Assembly: GCA_030730545.1 (NCBI GenBank) | Contig: JANQUX010000352.1 | Location: forward strand, 1-20,285 | Direction: 5' to 3' | Source of the DNA: Maribacter sp. | GTDB lineage: Bacteria; Bacteroidota; Bacteroidia; Flavobacteriales; Flavobacteriaceae | Length of the DNA stretch: 20,285 nucleotides | Shown here: one piece after another, positions 8,132 through 15,810 of the stretch | Numbering within the stretch: the stretch's first letter is position 1 | Layout of the letters: every line of letters starts with the position of its first letter | Translations under genes and position numbers: made by a program | The notes under the pieces: generated by a model | Databases searched by the model: none | Seen by the model: only the letters and a program-made list of their open reading frames with translations | Told to the model about the DNA's origin: nothing

Positions 8132-9461
8132 CGTATATACCGTATGTTAATTCTAAAATTGTTTCGTTTTCTCCATTTCCATTTCCACTCATAATAAATC
8201 GATCGACCGAAGAATTATAGTCAATCGGTAGAAGGATCAACGCATCATCTATGTCTCTATCTTTTAGCTGCAGTTCTTCTAAAAAGTAGGCTAGTGATAT
8301 TTCATAATAGATATCATTGAATTCTTGGTTTTCTCTGTTAAGTATGGCATAATACGTTGAGGTTAGTGTTTCTACTAGTTCATTATTTTGATCAACCACG
8401 TAAACGGCAAGCGTATCTCTTAGCTTTAAATTGTTGTTATAAGATTGGGCAACCGGTTTAATTTTTAAAACTCCGTCTAATATGGTGCCGTTGCCTGGTA
8501 TATCGTACAGACTACCAATATGTGGAAATTGAATTCGCATGGCAATTCCGATTCCCGATTCAATATAGCTTTGGTTGTTAGAATCTGAACTAGCAAGATT
8601 GGTCTTGCTATCTGTCAAAGATTGTAATGGGGTAATGGGGTCGTCAGCGATAATTTTATTAAAAAATGGTAGGGGAGAAGTGGCGGCATTTATTTGAACA
8701 TCAATATATTCTTGAATATTATCATCGGCAGTATCTGTGCTAAAATACAAGCGCATATAGGTGTTTTCAGAAGATTTAGAAAAACCAATAATAGAACCGT
8801 TATCAGTTTCGTCTGGTAGAATACCGATACCTTTAAAATAATCTCTGTACTCGTCAGAGTTTACAATATTCTTTTCTTGAAGTTGGGTAAATACATCAGA
8901 CCCAAAATCGTCTATCAACTTAATAGTAATTGAATCGCCCGCTAGAGGTCTTGGGTAATATTCAAGTATGCCAAGGTCAGCTTCTTCATAACCAATACTG
9001 CTGGTATTGTAGAAATAATCATCGCTAATTGGTTTTAAATTTTCATTTATTTTTTTAATGTGGATGGTATTTTTCTGTAATGTGTCATTATAATAATACT
9101 GGTCGTAACCTAACACCATAACAAGGCTGTCAAATTTGGCATCGCTATCAATAGTGTAAGATGCAGGTAAAAATTGCATGTAGCTAGATGCTGTTATAGT
9201 GCCAAAAACGGTATCGGTATATTTTCCGGTGAGTATTCGTGTAGATACAGATGTAGCGATACTATCAAACTTCATCGTAGAAGTGCTAACTGTCAACGTA
9301 TCTATCAATAAAAGTCGAATAGTACTATTTGTAAAAGTTTCACCGGCAACAAATTCTGAATCATTATAAATGTCATCACTGCAAGAAACTGCGATTATCG
9401 TAAAGACACCACCGAACATAATCATGTAGAACACACGTATTTTATTTAAGAACACCTTCAT
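8121..9461 (-). CDS. DUF4270 family surface lipoprotein
   Basis: A 446-residue lipoprotein. The hydrophobic signal (about 10-26) ends in IAVSC, placing the lipidated Cys at residue 27. It is followed by S-D-D, an acidic pattern like the surface-export signals described for Bacteroidota lipoproteins. The body fits DUF4270: an N-terminal segment with STRILTGKYTDTVFGTITA (72-90), a middle section with LVMVLGYDQYYYNDT, and a C-terminal domain ending in ILELTYGIYDED. No enzymatic motif is visible. It is followed by the outer-membrane barrel gene in an overlapping arrangement and is divergent from the Kelch lipoprotein gene. The family has no firm function that I know of. Assignment to the family is by recognition, without a profile search. 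Confidence 0.82.
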   Translation of the reverse strand: MKVFLNKIRVFYMIMFGGVFTIIAVSCSDDIYNDSEFVAGETFTNSTIRLLLIDTLTVSTSTMKFDSIATSVSTRILTGKYTDTVFGTITASSYMQFLPASYTIDSDAKFDSLVMVLGYDQYYYNDTLQKNTIHIKKINENLKPISDDYFYNTSSIGYEEADLGILEYYPRPLAGDSITIKLIDDFGSDVFTQLQEKNIVNSDEYRDYFKGIGILPDETDNGSIIGFSKSSENTYMRLYFSTDTADDNIQEYIDVQINAATSPLPFFNKIIADDPITPLQSLTDSKTNLASSDSNNQSYIESGIGIAMRIQFPHIGSLYDIPGNGTILDGVLKIKPVAQSYNNNLKLRDTLAVYVVDQNNELVETLTSTYYAILNRENQEFNDIYYEISLAYFLEELQLKDRDIDDALILLPIDYNSSVDRFIMSGNGNGENETILELTYGIYDED

Positions 9462-9479
9462 TTAGAATTTAATTTTTAT

Positions 9480-9487
9480 CAAAGCTA
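9480..9487 (-). promoter_or_regulatory. Candidate -7 element for the DUF4270-OMP operon
   Basis: On the minus strand this reads TAGCTTTG, an exact TAnnTTTG match, 18 bases before the DUF4270 start codon. That implies a very short leader. I see no TTG at the expected -33 distance, so the assignment is tentative. Confidence 0.4.
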
Positions 9488-9698
9488 AATGCCAGTCTTG
9501 GTTGTAAAAACCCGAATAGACGAATCGTGTATGTTAAGGGATGAACACTGTTATTTGAACTATCAAAGAAAAGTTCGTGTTGGTAGATGAAATTTTGGGT
9601 TTGGTATGTTAAAAACCAATTTTAATCTATTGTGTTTTTTTGAACCCTAAGGCCTCTAGTAGATTTGAACTCGAATACAACGAAACTTAAAACAAAAA

Positions 9699-10694
9699 AT
9701 GATGAATAAAAGAAAATGGTATGTGTACAAGATTACTGGTATGCTGATTATGGCTATGGTATTTACGAGCTGTTCAAGTGAAGATGAAGATGATGATTTA
9801 GGTAACTGGGTAGATAAATCTGTTTTCGATGGTAGTGCGAGAAGTAGTATATCTGGTTTTACAATTAACAATGTCGGTTACATGGGGGTTGGTTACGATG
9901 GTGACGATTATCTATCCTCGTTTTGGGCATATGATATTGAGGGTGATTATTGGTCACAGAAAGCAGATTTCCCCGGGGTGGCCAGAAATGCTGCGGTAGG
10001 TTTTGAGGTTGATGGTGTCGGTTACATTGGCTCTGGCTATGATGGTGTAGATGAGTTGACAGATTTTTACAAGTATAATACAGCCTCTAATACATGGACT
10101 GAAATTGCACCGTTGCCAACGGCAAGAAGAAATGCTGTAGGCTTTGGCGTAAATAGCTTTGGCTATGTAGGTACTGGTTATGACGGTGAAAACGATAGAA
10201 AAGATTTCTGGAAGTATAACCCGGTAAACGATACATGGACAGAGTTAGTAGGCTTCGGTGGAAATAAAAGAAGATCTGCCACAACATTCACTATTAATGA
10301 TCAGGTGTACTTAGGTACAGGAGTGTCTAATGGTGTATACCTAGATGATTTTTGGGTTTTTGATCCTACCACAGAAAGCTGGACAAAGAAGTTAGATTTG
10401 GACGAAGAAGATGAATACGCTATACAACGAAGCAATGCAGTTGGTTTTACCGTAAACGGATACGGTTATATCGCTTGTGGAGAGCTTAGTGGTGCTACTA
10501 ATACTGTTTGGGAATACGACCCGATTACAGATGAATGGGAACAAAAGACTTCTTTTGAAGGAGCAACGCGACAAGATGCAATAGCTTTTTCAAATGGCAG
10601 TCGGGTATTTATAGGTATGGGTAGAACGGGTACATTATACCTAGATGATTTAGATGAATTCTTTCCTCAAGATGAGTATGAGGAGGAAGATTAA
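9699..10694 (+). CDS. Kelch-repeat beta-propeller lipoprotein
   Basis: A 331-residue exported lipoprotein. The signal segment ends in VFTSC (Cys25), followed by an acidic stretch (SSEDEDDD). Six Kelch-like blades can be placed at about 47-87, 95-135, 144-183, 191-229, 245-283 and 290-323, each with a Gly-Gly-type turn, a Y/F-W-x-Y/F-D strand and a later W. Blades 1-3 share the loop G-x-G-Y-D-G. The C-terminus is also acidic (DEYEEED). Kelch propellers usually bind proteins or sugars; no catalytic signature is evident. A second ATG three bases downstream is equally possible as the start, and the leader is A-rich. The gene is divergent from the DUF4270 operon and ends at a hairpin before the DUF4907 gene. 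Confidence 0.88.
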   Translation: MMNKRKWYVYKITGMLIMAMVFTSCSSEDEDDDLGNWVDKSVFDGSARSSISGFTINNVGYMGVGYDGDDYLSSFWAYDIEGDYWSQKADFPGVARNAAVGFEVDGVGYIGSGYDGVDELTDFYKYNTASNTWTEIAPLPTARRNAVGFGVNSFGYVGTGYDGENDRKDFWKYNPVNDTWTELVGFGGNKRRSATTFTINDQVYLGTGVSNGVYLDDFWVFDPTTESWTKKLDLDEEDEYAIQRSNAVGFTVNGYGYIACGELSGATNTVWEYDPITDEWEQKTSFEGATRQDAIAFSNGSRVFIGMGRTGTLYLDDLDEFFPQDEYEEED

Positions 10695-10725
10695 TTTTTC
10701 ATAGTGAGTGCAATTGTTAATTTTT

Positions 10726-10756
10726 TGGGTCAATCTGTGTAGATTGGCCCATTTTT
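10726..10756 (+). terminator. Intrinsic terminator or attenuator between Kelch and DUF4907 genes
   Basis: TGGGTCAATCT (10726-10736) pairs with AGATTGGCCCA (10741-10751) across a GTGT loop. It forms an 11-bp stem with one G-U wobble, followed by five T residues. It lies 31 bases after the Kelch stop and only 12 bases ahead of the DUF4907 start. It could end the Kelch transcript or reduce readthrough into the kinase genes. Confidence 0.75.
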
Positions 10757-10768
10757 AAACATTTATTT

Positions 10769-11110
10769 ATGATTTCGACTGCAAAATTTTGGGTATTTAT
10801 TGTTCTATTTTTGGCACTTGTGTTGGGTTATTCAATTTATAATCAAACATTCACTAATGAAACTCAAAGTTTTCATAGTCAGGTGGTCAATCTAAATGAT
10901 GGTTATGGTTATCAGATTATGAGAGGAGAAAAAATACTGATTTTACAAGAGTTCATACCGGGTTTTCCTGGTAAACAAAAGTTTGCCACCGAGGCTCAAG
11001 CCCTAAAAACAGCAGACCTTGTTATATCAAAAATAGAAGCAGGTAAGTCTCCCGTTTTAAAATTGTCAGATTTGATAGAAAACAATATTTCAACTGGGGC
11101 AGTACACTAG
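10769..11110 (+). CDS. DUF4907 domain protein, N-terminally membrane-anchored
   Basis: A 113-residue protein. Residues 5-24 form one hydrophobic segment (FWVFIVLFLALVLGYSI), a signal anchor or uncleaved signal peptide without an obvious lipobox. The rest is a small periplasmic-side domain with GYGYQIMRGEKILILQEFIP (44-63) and FATEAQALKTADLVISKIEAG (71-91). That order (GYGY, then I-L-Q-x-x-I-P, then a TxxxALKxA helix) fits DUF4907, recognised by eye. The function of the family is unknown to me. It is separated by 7 bases from the histidine kinase gene, so the two are probably cotranscribed. Confidence 0.75.
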   Translation: MISTAKFWVFIVLFLALVLGYSIYNQTFTNETQSFHSQVVNLNDGYGYQIMRGEKILILQEFIPGFPGKQKFATEAQALKTADLVISKIEAGKSPVLKLSDLIENNISTGAVH

Positions 11111-11117
11111 TTTCCAT

Positions 11118-12152
11118 ATGAGAATAAGTTTAAAAAATAGAGTTCAGATAGTTGTTCATATGAGTATATGGATATTGTTATACGGACTCGCTTTTTACCC
11201 GATCTTAAATAACGAGAGACCTATACCGTCAGATGTTTTACCTAAGCTGATTGTTATTCTAGTTCTTTTCTATTTTAACTACTTCTATTTAGTACCAGAG
11301 TATTTATTGAAGAAAAGTGTATTGATTTATCTCTTTGTTTCAATCGGGTTATTGATTATTGCTGTAGCGGGACTCAACCATTTTTATGAGCCTAAACTAC
11401 AAGAAGATTTTTTTTTAGAAAGAGAGCCACCAAGAGGGTTTGGGTATATGCCTATTTATAGGTCGTTCGTAAACTTAGGCATACCCTATGTTATAAGTGC
11501 AATTTTAAGAATGTATGTAGAATGGAAGCGTAACGAGAACTTACGATTGTCTGTTGAAAAGGAAAATATTAAATCAGAGTTGCAATTTTTAAAGGCACAG
11601 TTAAATCCGCATTTTTTATTCAATTCGTTAAATACGATTTATGCCCTTTCTGTAAAAAAATCACCAGATACCTCTGACGCCATAGTTGATTTATCTGAAT
11701 TAATGCGCTACATGATTTATGAGGCAGATAAAGATTTAGTGCCATTAAATAAAGAGTTAGACTATATAAAAAGTTACATACAGTTACAACGTCTACGTTT
11801 ATCTGATAGCGAAAACGTATCATTAAAAATTACAGGTGAAGATAGAGGTAGGGCTATACCGCCATTATTGTTTATCTCATTTATAGAAAATGCATTTAAA
11901 TATGGCACAGATTACAAAGGTAAAACCTACGTTAAAATTACATTGATTATTACAGATGCTTCTATTTATTTGAATGTGAGAAATAAAATTGGAATTTTTA
12001 GAGAACCAACCAAAAACTCGGGCATCGGACTCCAGAATATTAGAAACCAATTAAAATTGATTTATCCGGAGTTGCATAATTTAGAAGTAGTAAATGATGG
12101 CAAAGATTATGAAGTTTCATTAACTATTTATCAAAAACAAGCGAAACCATGA
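11118..12152 (+). CDS. LytS-type sensor histidine kinase
   Basis: A 344-residue inner-membrane kinase. The N-terminal part has about four hydrophobic segments (roughly 12-30, 42-60, 66-86 and 118-131). A short coiled helix then leads to the His_kinase domain (PF06580 type) with the phosphoacceptor in LKAQLNPHFLFNSLN (158-172, His165). The ATP-binding half has the N-box FIENAFKYG (255-263) and a G-box, SGIGLQNIRNQL (301-312). There is no separate periplasmic sensor domain, so the signal is probably sensed in or next to the membrane. The stop overlaps the start of the response-regulator gene by four bases (ATGA), and the two form a cognate pair. Confidence 0.95.
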   Translation: MRISLKNRVQIVVHMSIWILLYGLAFYPILNNERPIPSDVLPKLIVILVLFYFNYFYLVPEYLLKKSVLIYLFVSIGLLIIAVAGLNHFYEPKLQEDFFLEREPPRGFGYMPIYRSFVNLGIPYVISAILRMYVEWKRNENLRLSVEKENIKSELQFLKAQLNPHFLFNSLNTIYALSVKKSPDTSDAIVDLSELMRYMIYEADKDLVPLNKELDYIKSYIQLQRLRLSDSENVSLKITGEDRGRAIPPLLFISFIENAFKYGTDYKGKTYVKITLIITDASIYLNVRNKIGIFREPTKNSGIGLQNIRNQLKLIYPELHNLEVVNDGKDYEVSLTIYQKQAKP

Positions 12153-12877
12153 GGTGTATAATAATTGATGACGAGCCATTGGCAATAGAAATACTTTCAA
12201 GCTACTGCCAAAAATTAGATTTTATCGATTTGGTAAAGACATATACCAACCCTTTAGATGCGATAAGTGAAATAAAAGAGAAGAAAATCGATTTAATTTT
12301 TTGCGATATCGAAATGCCCCAAATTAACGGAATCGATTTTATGGGTACGCTAGATAACAAGCCATTTTTCATATTTACAACAGCCTATTCTCAATATGCC
12401 GTTGACGGTTTTGAATTGAACGCTGTAGATTATTTAGTAAAACCGATACCGTATCACCGTTTTATTAAGTCGGTATCAAGAGTTCAAGATTTAATTTCTA
12501 AAAAACAAAAAACTATCATGGAAGCAAACGTATTCTCATCGACCGGAGATAATTCAGTAGATAAAAAGTTCATTTTTGTAAAGGCAGAATACGAAAGTAT
12601 TAAAATCGATTTAGACCAAATTGAATATGTACAAGGTTTAAAAGATTATTTAAAAATACATATTTGTAATACCAACAAAACCATTCTCACGCTCATGAGT
12701 TTTAAAGAAATTATGAGTAAGTTACCTTCAAATCAATTTCTTAGAGTACATAAATCTTACATAGTAAATGTAAATTTCATTAAAACAGTACAGCGTAATA
12801 GAATAGTTATAAACGATATGCGCATACCAATTGGTGAAAGTCATAAAGAAGCATTTTTCTCTATATTGGGTTTATAG
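12149..12877 (+). CDS. LytTR-family response regulator
   Basis: A 242-residue DNA-binding regulator. The receiver domain (about 1-120) carries the acidic pair Asp7-Asp8, the phosphoacceptor Asp53 in IFCDIEMP, the Thr77-Thr78 switch and Lys98 in DYLVKPI. The C-terminal LytTR domain (about 134-240) has FIFVKAEYESIKIDLDQI and ends with RIPIGESHKEAFFSIL, both typical of the family. It is coupled by an ATGA overlap to the kinase upstream. The adjacent Kelch and DUF4270/OMP operons are reasonable but unproven targets. Members of this class bind direct-repeat sites, none of which I could assign here. Confidence 0.95.
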   Translation: MRCIIIDDEPLAIEILSSYCQKLDFIDLVKTYTNPLDAISEIKEKKIDLIFCDIEMPQINGIDFMGTLDNKPFFIFTTAYSQYAVDGFELNAVDYLVKPIPYHRFIKSVSRVQDLISKKQKTIMEANVFSSTGDNSVDKKFIFVKAEYESIKIDLDQIEYVQGLKDYLKIHICNTNKTILTLMSFKEIMSKLPSNQFLRVHKSYIVNVNFIKTVQRNRIVINDMRIPIGESHKEAFFSILGL

Positions 12878-12955
12878 TAGATACTTTAGAATACAATAAT
12901 TGAGTATTTCAAAATCACTTCTTACTTATGCTATCAAAGTTTAAATAGAATTATC

Positions 12956-12963
12956 TATTTTTG
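12956..12963 (+). promoter_or_regulatory. Candidate -7 element for the pyrR operon
   Basis: TATTTTTG matches TAnnTTTG exactly, 26 bases before the pyrR ATG. It implies transcription from about 12970 and a leader of only about 20 bases. No good -33 TTG is visible. A 7-bp inverted repeat, AAATAGA/TCTATTT (12943-12949 and 12954-12960), overlaps the element. Confidence 0.5.
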
Positions 12964-12989
12964 TTTAGCTAAAAGCACGGGTGCCTATT

Positions 12990-13529
12990 ATGAGTCAAAA
13001 AGTTTTACTCTCTTCTAAAGAAATAAATATCATCCTGCATCGATTGGCTTGTCAGCTTCTTGAAACCCATTTAAGTTTTGAAAATACTGTTTTAATAGGT
13101 ATTCAGCCTAGGGGTAAGTTTCTTGCCCAGCGCCTGACCAAAATTCTTAAAGAAGAATATAAAGTAAAGCATATAGACCTTGGTTACTTGGATATCACTT
13201 TTTATCGTGATGATTTTAGACGGGGAGACAAAACTTTAGAAGCCACAAAAACAAAAATAGATTTCTTGGTAGAAGATAAGAATGTGGTCTTAATTGACGA
13301 TGTTCTATATACCGGTCGAAGTATTAATGCGGCATTAACAGCTTTACAATCTTTCGGCAGACCAAAAGATGTTGAACTATTGTGTTTAATAGATCGCAGA
13401 TTTAGCAGACATTTACCTATACAGCCTAACTATAGAGGTCGTCAAGTAGATGCCATAAACGATGAAAAAGTTAAGGTGATGTGGGAAGAAAATGATGGGG
13501 AAGATATTATATATTTAGTAAATAGATAA
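12990..13529 (+). CDS. pyrR: PyrR: uracil phosphoribosyltransferase / pyrimidine regulator
   Basis: A 179-residue type I phosphoribosyltransferase homologous to PyrR. The PRPP loop is VLIDDVLYTGRS (about 100-111), with IGIQPRGKFLAQRL (36-49) and LCLIDRRFSRHLPI (131-144) as family features. The expected activity is UMP formation from uracil and PRPP. In Gram-positive bacteria PyrR also binds leader RNA. I chose the ATG at 12990, which gives the usual MSQKVLL start, over an in-frame GTG at 12981. pyrB follows after only four bases. Neither the short leader nor that gap can hold a PyrR-type attenuator, so RNA-based control of this operon is doubtful. Confidence 0.93.
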   Translation: MSQKVLLSSKEINIILHRLACQLLETHLSFENTVLIGIQPRGKFLAQRLTKILKEEYKVKHIDLGYLDITFYRDDFRRGDKTLEATKTKIDFLVEDKNVVLIDDVLYTGRSINAALTALQSFGRPKDVELLCLIDRRFSRHLPIQPNYRGRQVDAINDEKVKVMWEENDGEDIIYLVNR

Positions 13530-13533
13530 GAAA

Positions 13534-14460
13534 ATGAGCGAACTGAGTGTTAAACACTTACTGGGAATTAAATACCTGAAGGAAACCGATATTCAGCTTA
13601 TTTTTGAAACTGCCGATCATTTTAAGGAAGTGATTAATCGATCAATTAAAAAAGTTCCTTCGCTTCGAGATATTACTATTGCAAATATTTTTTTTGAAAA
13701 TAGTACCAGAACAAAATTATCATTTGAACTTGCTGAAAAACGGCTTTCTGCAGATGTACTTAATTTCTCTGCCAGCCAGTCTTCTGTAAAAAAAGGCGAA
13801 ACCTTAATAGATACCGTAAATAACATTTTGTCTATGAAAGTGGATATGGTGGTTATGCGGCATCCAAATCCTGGGGCAGGTATATTTTTATCAAAGCATG
13901 TTAATGCTTCTATTGTAAATGCAGGCGATGGCGCTCATGAGCATCCAACACAGGCATTATTAGATTCGTATTCCATCCGCGAAAAACTTGGCGATGTAGC
14001 TGGTAAAAATGTGGTAATCGTTGGGGATATTCTTCACTCAAGAGTAGCGCTGTCAAATATCTTCGCATTAAAATTACAAGGAGCAAATGTTAAGGTTTGC
14101 GGTCCTAAAACATTGTTGCCAAAATATATAGACTCATTAGGTGTTGGTGTAGAAACTAATTTGAGAAAAGCTTTGGAGTGGTGCGATGTGGCAAATATGC
14201 TACGTATACAAAACGAAAGGTTAGATATCAGTTATTTCCCGACTACAAGAGAATACACCCAACAATTCGGGGTCAATAAAAAGCTATTGGATAGCTTAGA
14301 TAAAGAGATTGTAATCATGCACCCCGGACCAATAAATAGGGGGGTTGAAATTACGAGTGATGTTGCAGATTCAAAACAATCTATAATTTTGAATCAAGTT
14401 GAAAACGGAGTTGCCATTCGTATGGCGGTTATTTATTTGTTAGCATCTAAAATAAAGTGA
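13534..14460 (+). CDS. pyrB: Aspartate carbamoyltransferase catalytic chain
   Basis: A 308-residue enzyme of de novo pyrimidine synthesis: carbamoyl phosphate plus aspartate gives N-carbamoylaspartate. The carbamoyl-phosphate site is FFENSTRTKLSFE (53-65; STRT at 57-60). SVKKGET (84-90) supplies the mobile-loop lysine, HPTQ lies at 137-140, and HPGPINRG at 263-270 closes the C-terminal domain. Length matches the catalytic chain, and no regulatory chain (pyrI) is adjacent. It is packed between pyrR (4-base gap) and a STAS-like gene (1-base gap), so they share one mRNA. Confidence 0.97.
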   Translation: MSELSVKHLLGIKYLKETDIQLIFETADHFKEVINRSIKKVPSLRDITIANIFFENSTRTKLSFELAEKRLSADVLNFSASQSSVKKGETLIDTVNNILSMKVDMVVMRHPNPGAGIFLSKHVNASIVNAGDGAHEHPTQALLDSYSIREKLGDVAGKNVVIVGDILHSRVALSNIFALKLQGANVKVCGPKTLLPKYIDSLGVGVETNLRKALEWCDVANMLRIQNERLDISYFPTTREYTQQFGVNKKLLDSLDKEIVIMHPGPINRGVEITSDVADSKQSIILNQVENGVAIRMAVIYLLASKIK

Positions 14461-14461
14461 T

Positions 14462-14794
14462 ATGATTTTTACTAAAGAAGGATCGTTGATTATTGTTTCT
14501 CAAGAAGAAATATCAATAGAGCGTTTTTTACAAAATTTGGAGAATGAATATGCCAAATTAAAGAATGATAATTTGGTATTAGATTTATTAGGGTTCTCAA
14601 AACTGACGCCTTATAATGTTATTTCGTTTTTAGAAATAGCTAGAAAACATAAAAAAAACGGACAGTCATTTGTGCTGGTTTCTGATAAAGTATCGTACGA
14701 TGATGTACCAGAAGAAATGAGTTTGGTGCCAACACTTCAAGAAGCACGAGACGTTATTGAAATGGAAGATATAGAACGCGATTTAGGTCTTTAA
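14462..14794 (+). CDS. Small STAS-like protein
   Basis: A 110-residue soluble protein with no signal peptide. The order of elements resembles a STAS fold, as in anti-sigma-factor antagonists: a short strand (SLIIVSQE, 8-15), a helix, a strand NLVLDLLGFSKLT (37-49), a helix around VISFLEIARKHKKNG (53-67), a strand SFVLVSD (69-75), then PTLQEARDVIEMEDIERDLG (90-109). The turn after the second strand reads LTPYN, without the usual phosphorylatable Ser seen in antagonists. It lies one base after pyrB and 35 bases before rnz. Similar small proteins beside flavobacterial rnz genes have been labelled ribonuclease Z, which this sequence does not support. Function unknown; the STAS assignment is by eye. 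Confidence 0.75.
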   Translation: MIFTKEGSLIIVSQEEISIERFLQNLENEYAKLKNDNLVLDLLGFSKLTPYNVISFLEIARKHKKNGQSFVLVSDKVSYDDVPEEMSLVPTLQEARDVIEMEDIERDLGL

Positions 14795-14829
14795 TTACAG
14801 ATACCTAAAGAACATAGAACATAATTAAT

Positions 14830-15735
14830 ATGCGACTTACCGTATTGGGTTGTTACGCTGCAACACCAAGAACACTTACAAACCCAACCTCTCAAGTACT
14901 TGAAATTAATAACCACATGGTTTTAATAGATTGTGGCGAAGGTACCCAAGTAGAGCTAAGAAGGCATAAGATTAAGTTCTCAAGAATCAACCATATTTTC
15001 ATATCGCATCTTCATGGCGATCATTTTTTTGGTCTTCCCGGTTTCATTTCTACGATGAGGTTGCTGGGTAGAGAGAAAGAGCTTCATGTTTATGGCCCAA
15101 AAGGTATAAAAGAGGCTATAACATTGCTTTTGAAATTAGGCGATTCATGGACTAACTATCCCTTATTATTTCATGAGCTCTCAAGTAAAGAGTCTGAGCT
15201 TGTTTTTAAGGATACGAAAATCAGTGTAACCACAATTCCGTTAGATCATAGAATCTATACTAATGGGTATTTGTTTAGAGAGAAAGTAGGTAAAAGAAAG
15301 TTAAATATTGCTGCTGCTGAAGAGTATGGCATTGACAAAGCCTATTACCAAAACATAAAAAATGGTAAAGATATTACCTTAGACAGTGGTGAGGTGATTG
15401 CGAATAGCGAATTGACTTTTGATCCGCCTAAACCTAAATCTTATGCTTTTTGTAGTGATACTATTTATGATGAAAGTTTAGCTTCGAAAATTAAAGATGT
15501 TGATGTTTTATATCATGAATCTACCTTTTTAGAGTCAGAAGCAGAATTGGCAACGAAAACTAAGCATGCAACAGCAATGCAAGCGGCTAAAGTAGCTAAA
15601 GCGGCAAACGTAAAAACCTTGGTATTAGGTCATTATTCAACACGGTATAAATCTATCGAGCTTTTTAAAGAAGAAGCCTCAACTATATTTGAAAATGTAC
15701 TTCTTGCCGATGATGGTAAGAGTTTCGATTTTTAA
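14830..15735 (+). CDS. rnz: Ribonuclease Z (tRNase Z)
   Basis: A 301-residue metallo-beta-lactamase-fold endonuclease that removes 3' trailers from tRNA precursors. The zinc-binding motif HLHGDH is at residues 60-65. Further ligands fit His140 (PLDHR), Asp210 (FCSDT) and His268 (GHYSTRY), and His246 (KHAT) matches the family catalytic-region His. The stretch 150-200 corresponds to the extended arm that grips the tRNA elbow in the short bacterial form. The ATG start gives MRLTVLGCYAATP, with the core fold beginning at once. It probably belongs to the pyrR-pyrB-STAS transcript. Confidence 0.95.
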   Translation: MRLTVLGCYAATPRTLTNPTSQVLEINNHMVLIDCGEGTQVELRRHKIKFSRINHIFISHLHGDHFFGLPGFISTMRLLGREKELHVYGPKGIKEAITLLLKLGDSWTNYPLLFHELSSKESELVFKDTKISVTTIPLDHRIYTNGYLFREKVGKRKLNIAAAEEYGIDKAYYQNIKNGKDITLDSGEVIANSELTFDPPKPKSYAFCSDTIYDESLASKIKDVDVLYHESTFLESEAELATKTKHATAMQAAKVAKAANVKTLVLGHYSTRYKSIELFKEEASTIFENVLLADDGKSFDF

Positions 15736-15810
15736 ATCTTTTAATACGTTTTTATACCATTTATTTTCCTTTCTTTTTAGAACTTTGTTTATCTTGTTTT
15801 TAACACGAAA

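Noticed and set aside
9699..10694. Kelch protein as N-acetylneuraminate epimerase
   Set aside because: Kelch proteins are often given that name by automatic transfer; the sequence has a lipobox, only six weak blades and no seen epimerase-specific residues.
12981..12989. GTG start for PyrR three codons upstream
   Set aside because: The ATG at 12990 gives the usual MSQKVLL start; the GTG reading adds only three residues and is a weaker start codon.
14462..14794. Annotation of the 110-residue protein as ribonuclease Z
   Set aside because: It lacks the HxHxDH zinc motif, which is present in the real rnz gene immediately downstream.
15736..15810. Promoter for pdxH in the T-rich gap (TATCTTG near 15790)
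   Set aside because: It is not an exact TAnnTTTG match, and it would place the transcription start almost on the start codon.
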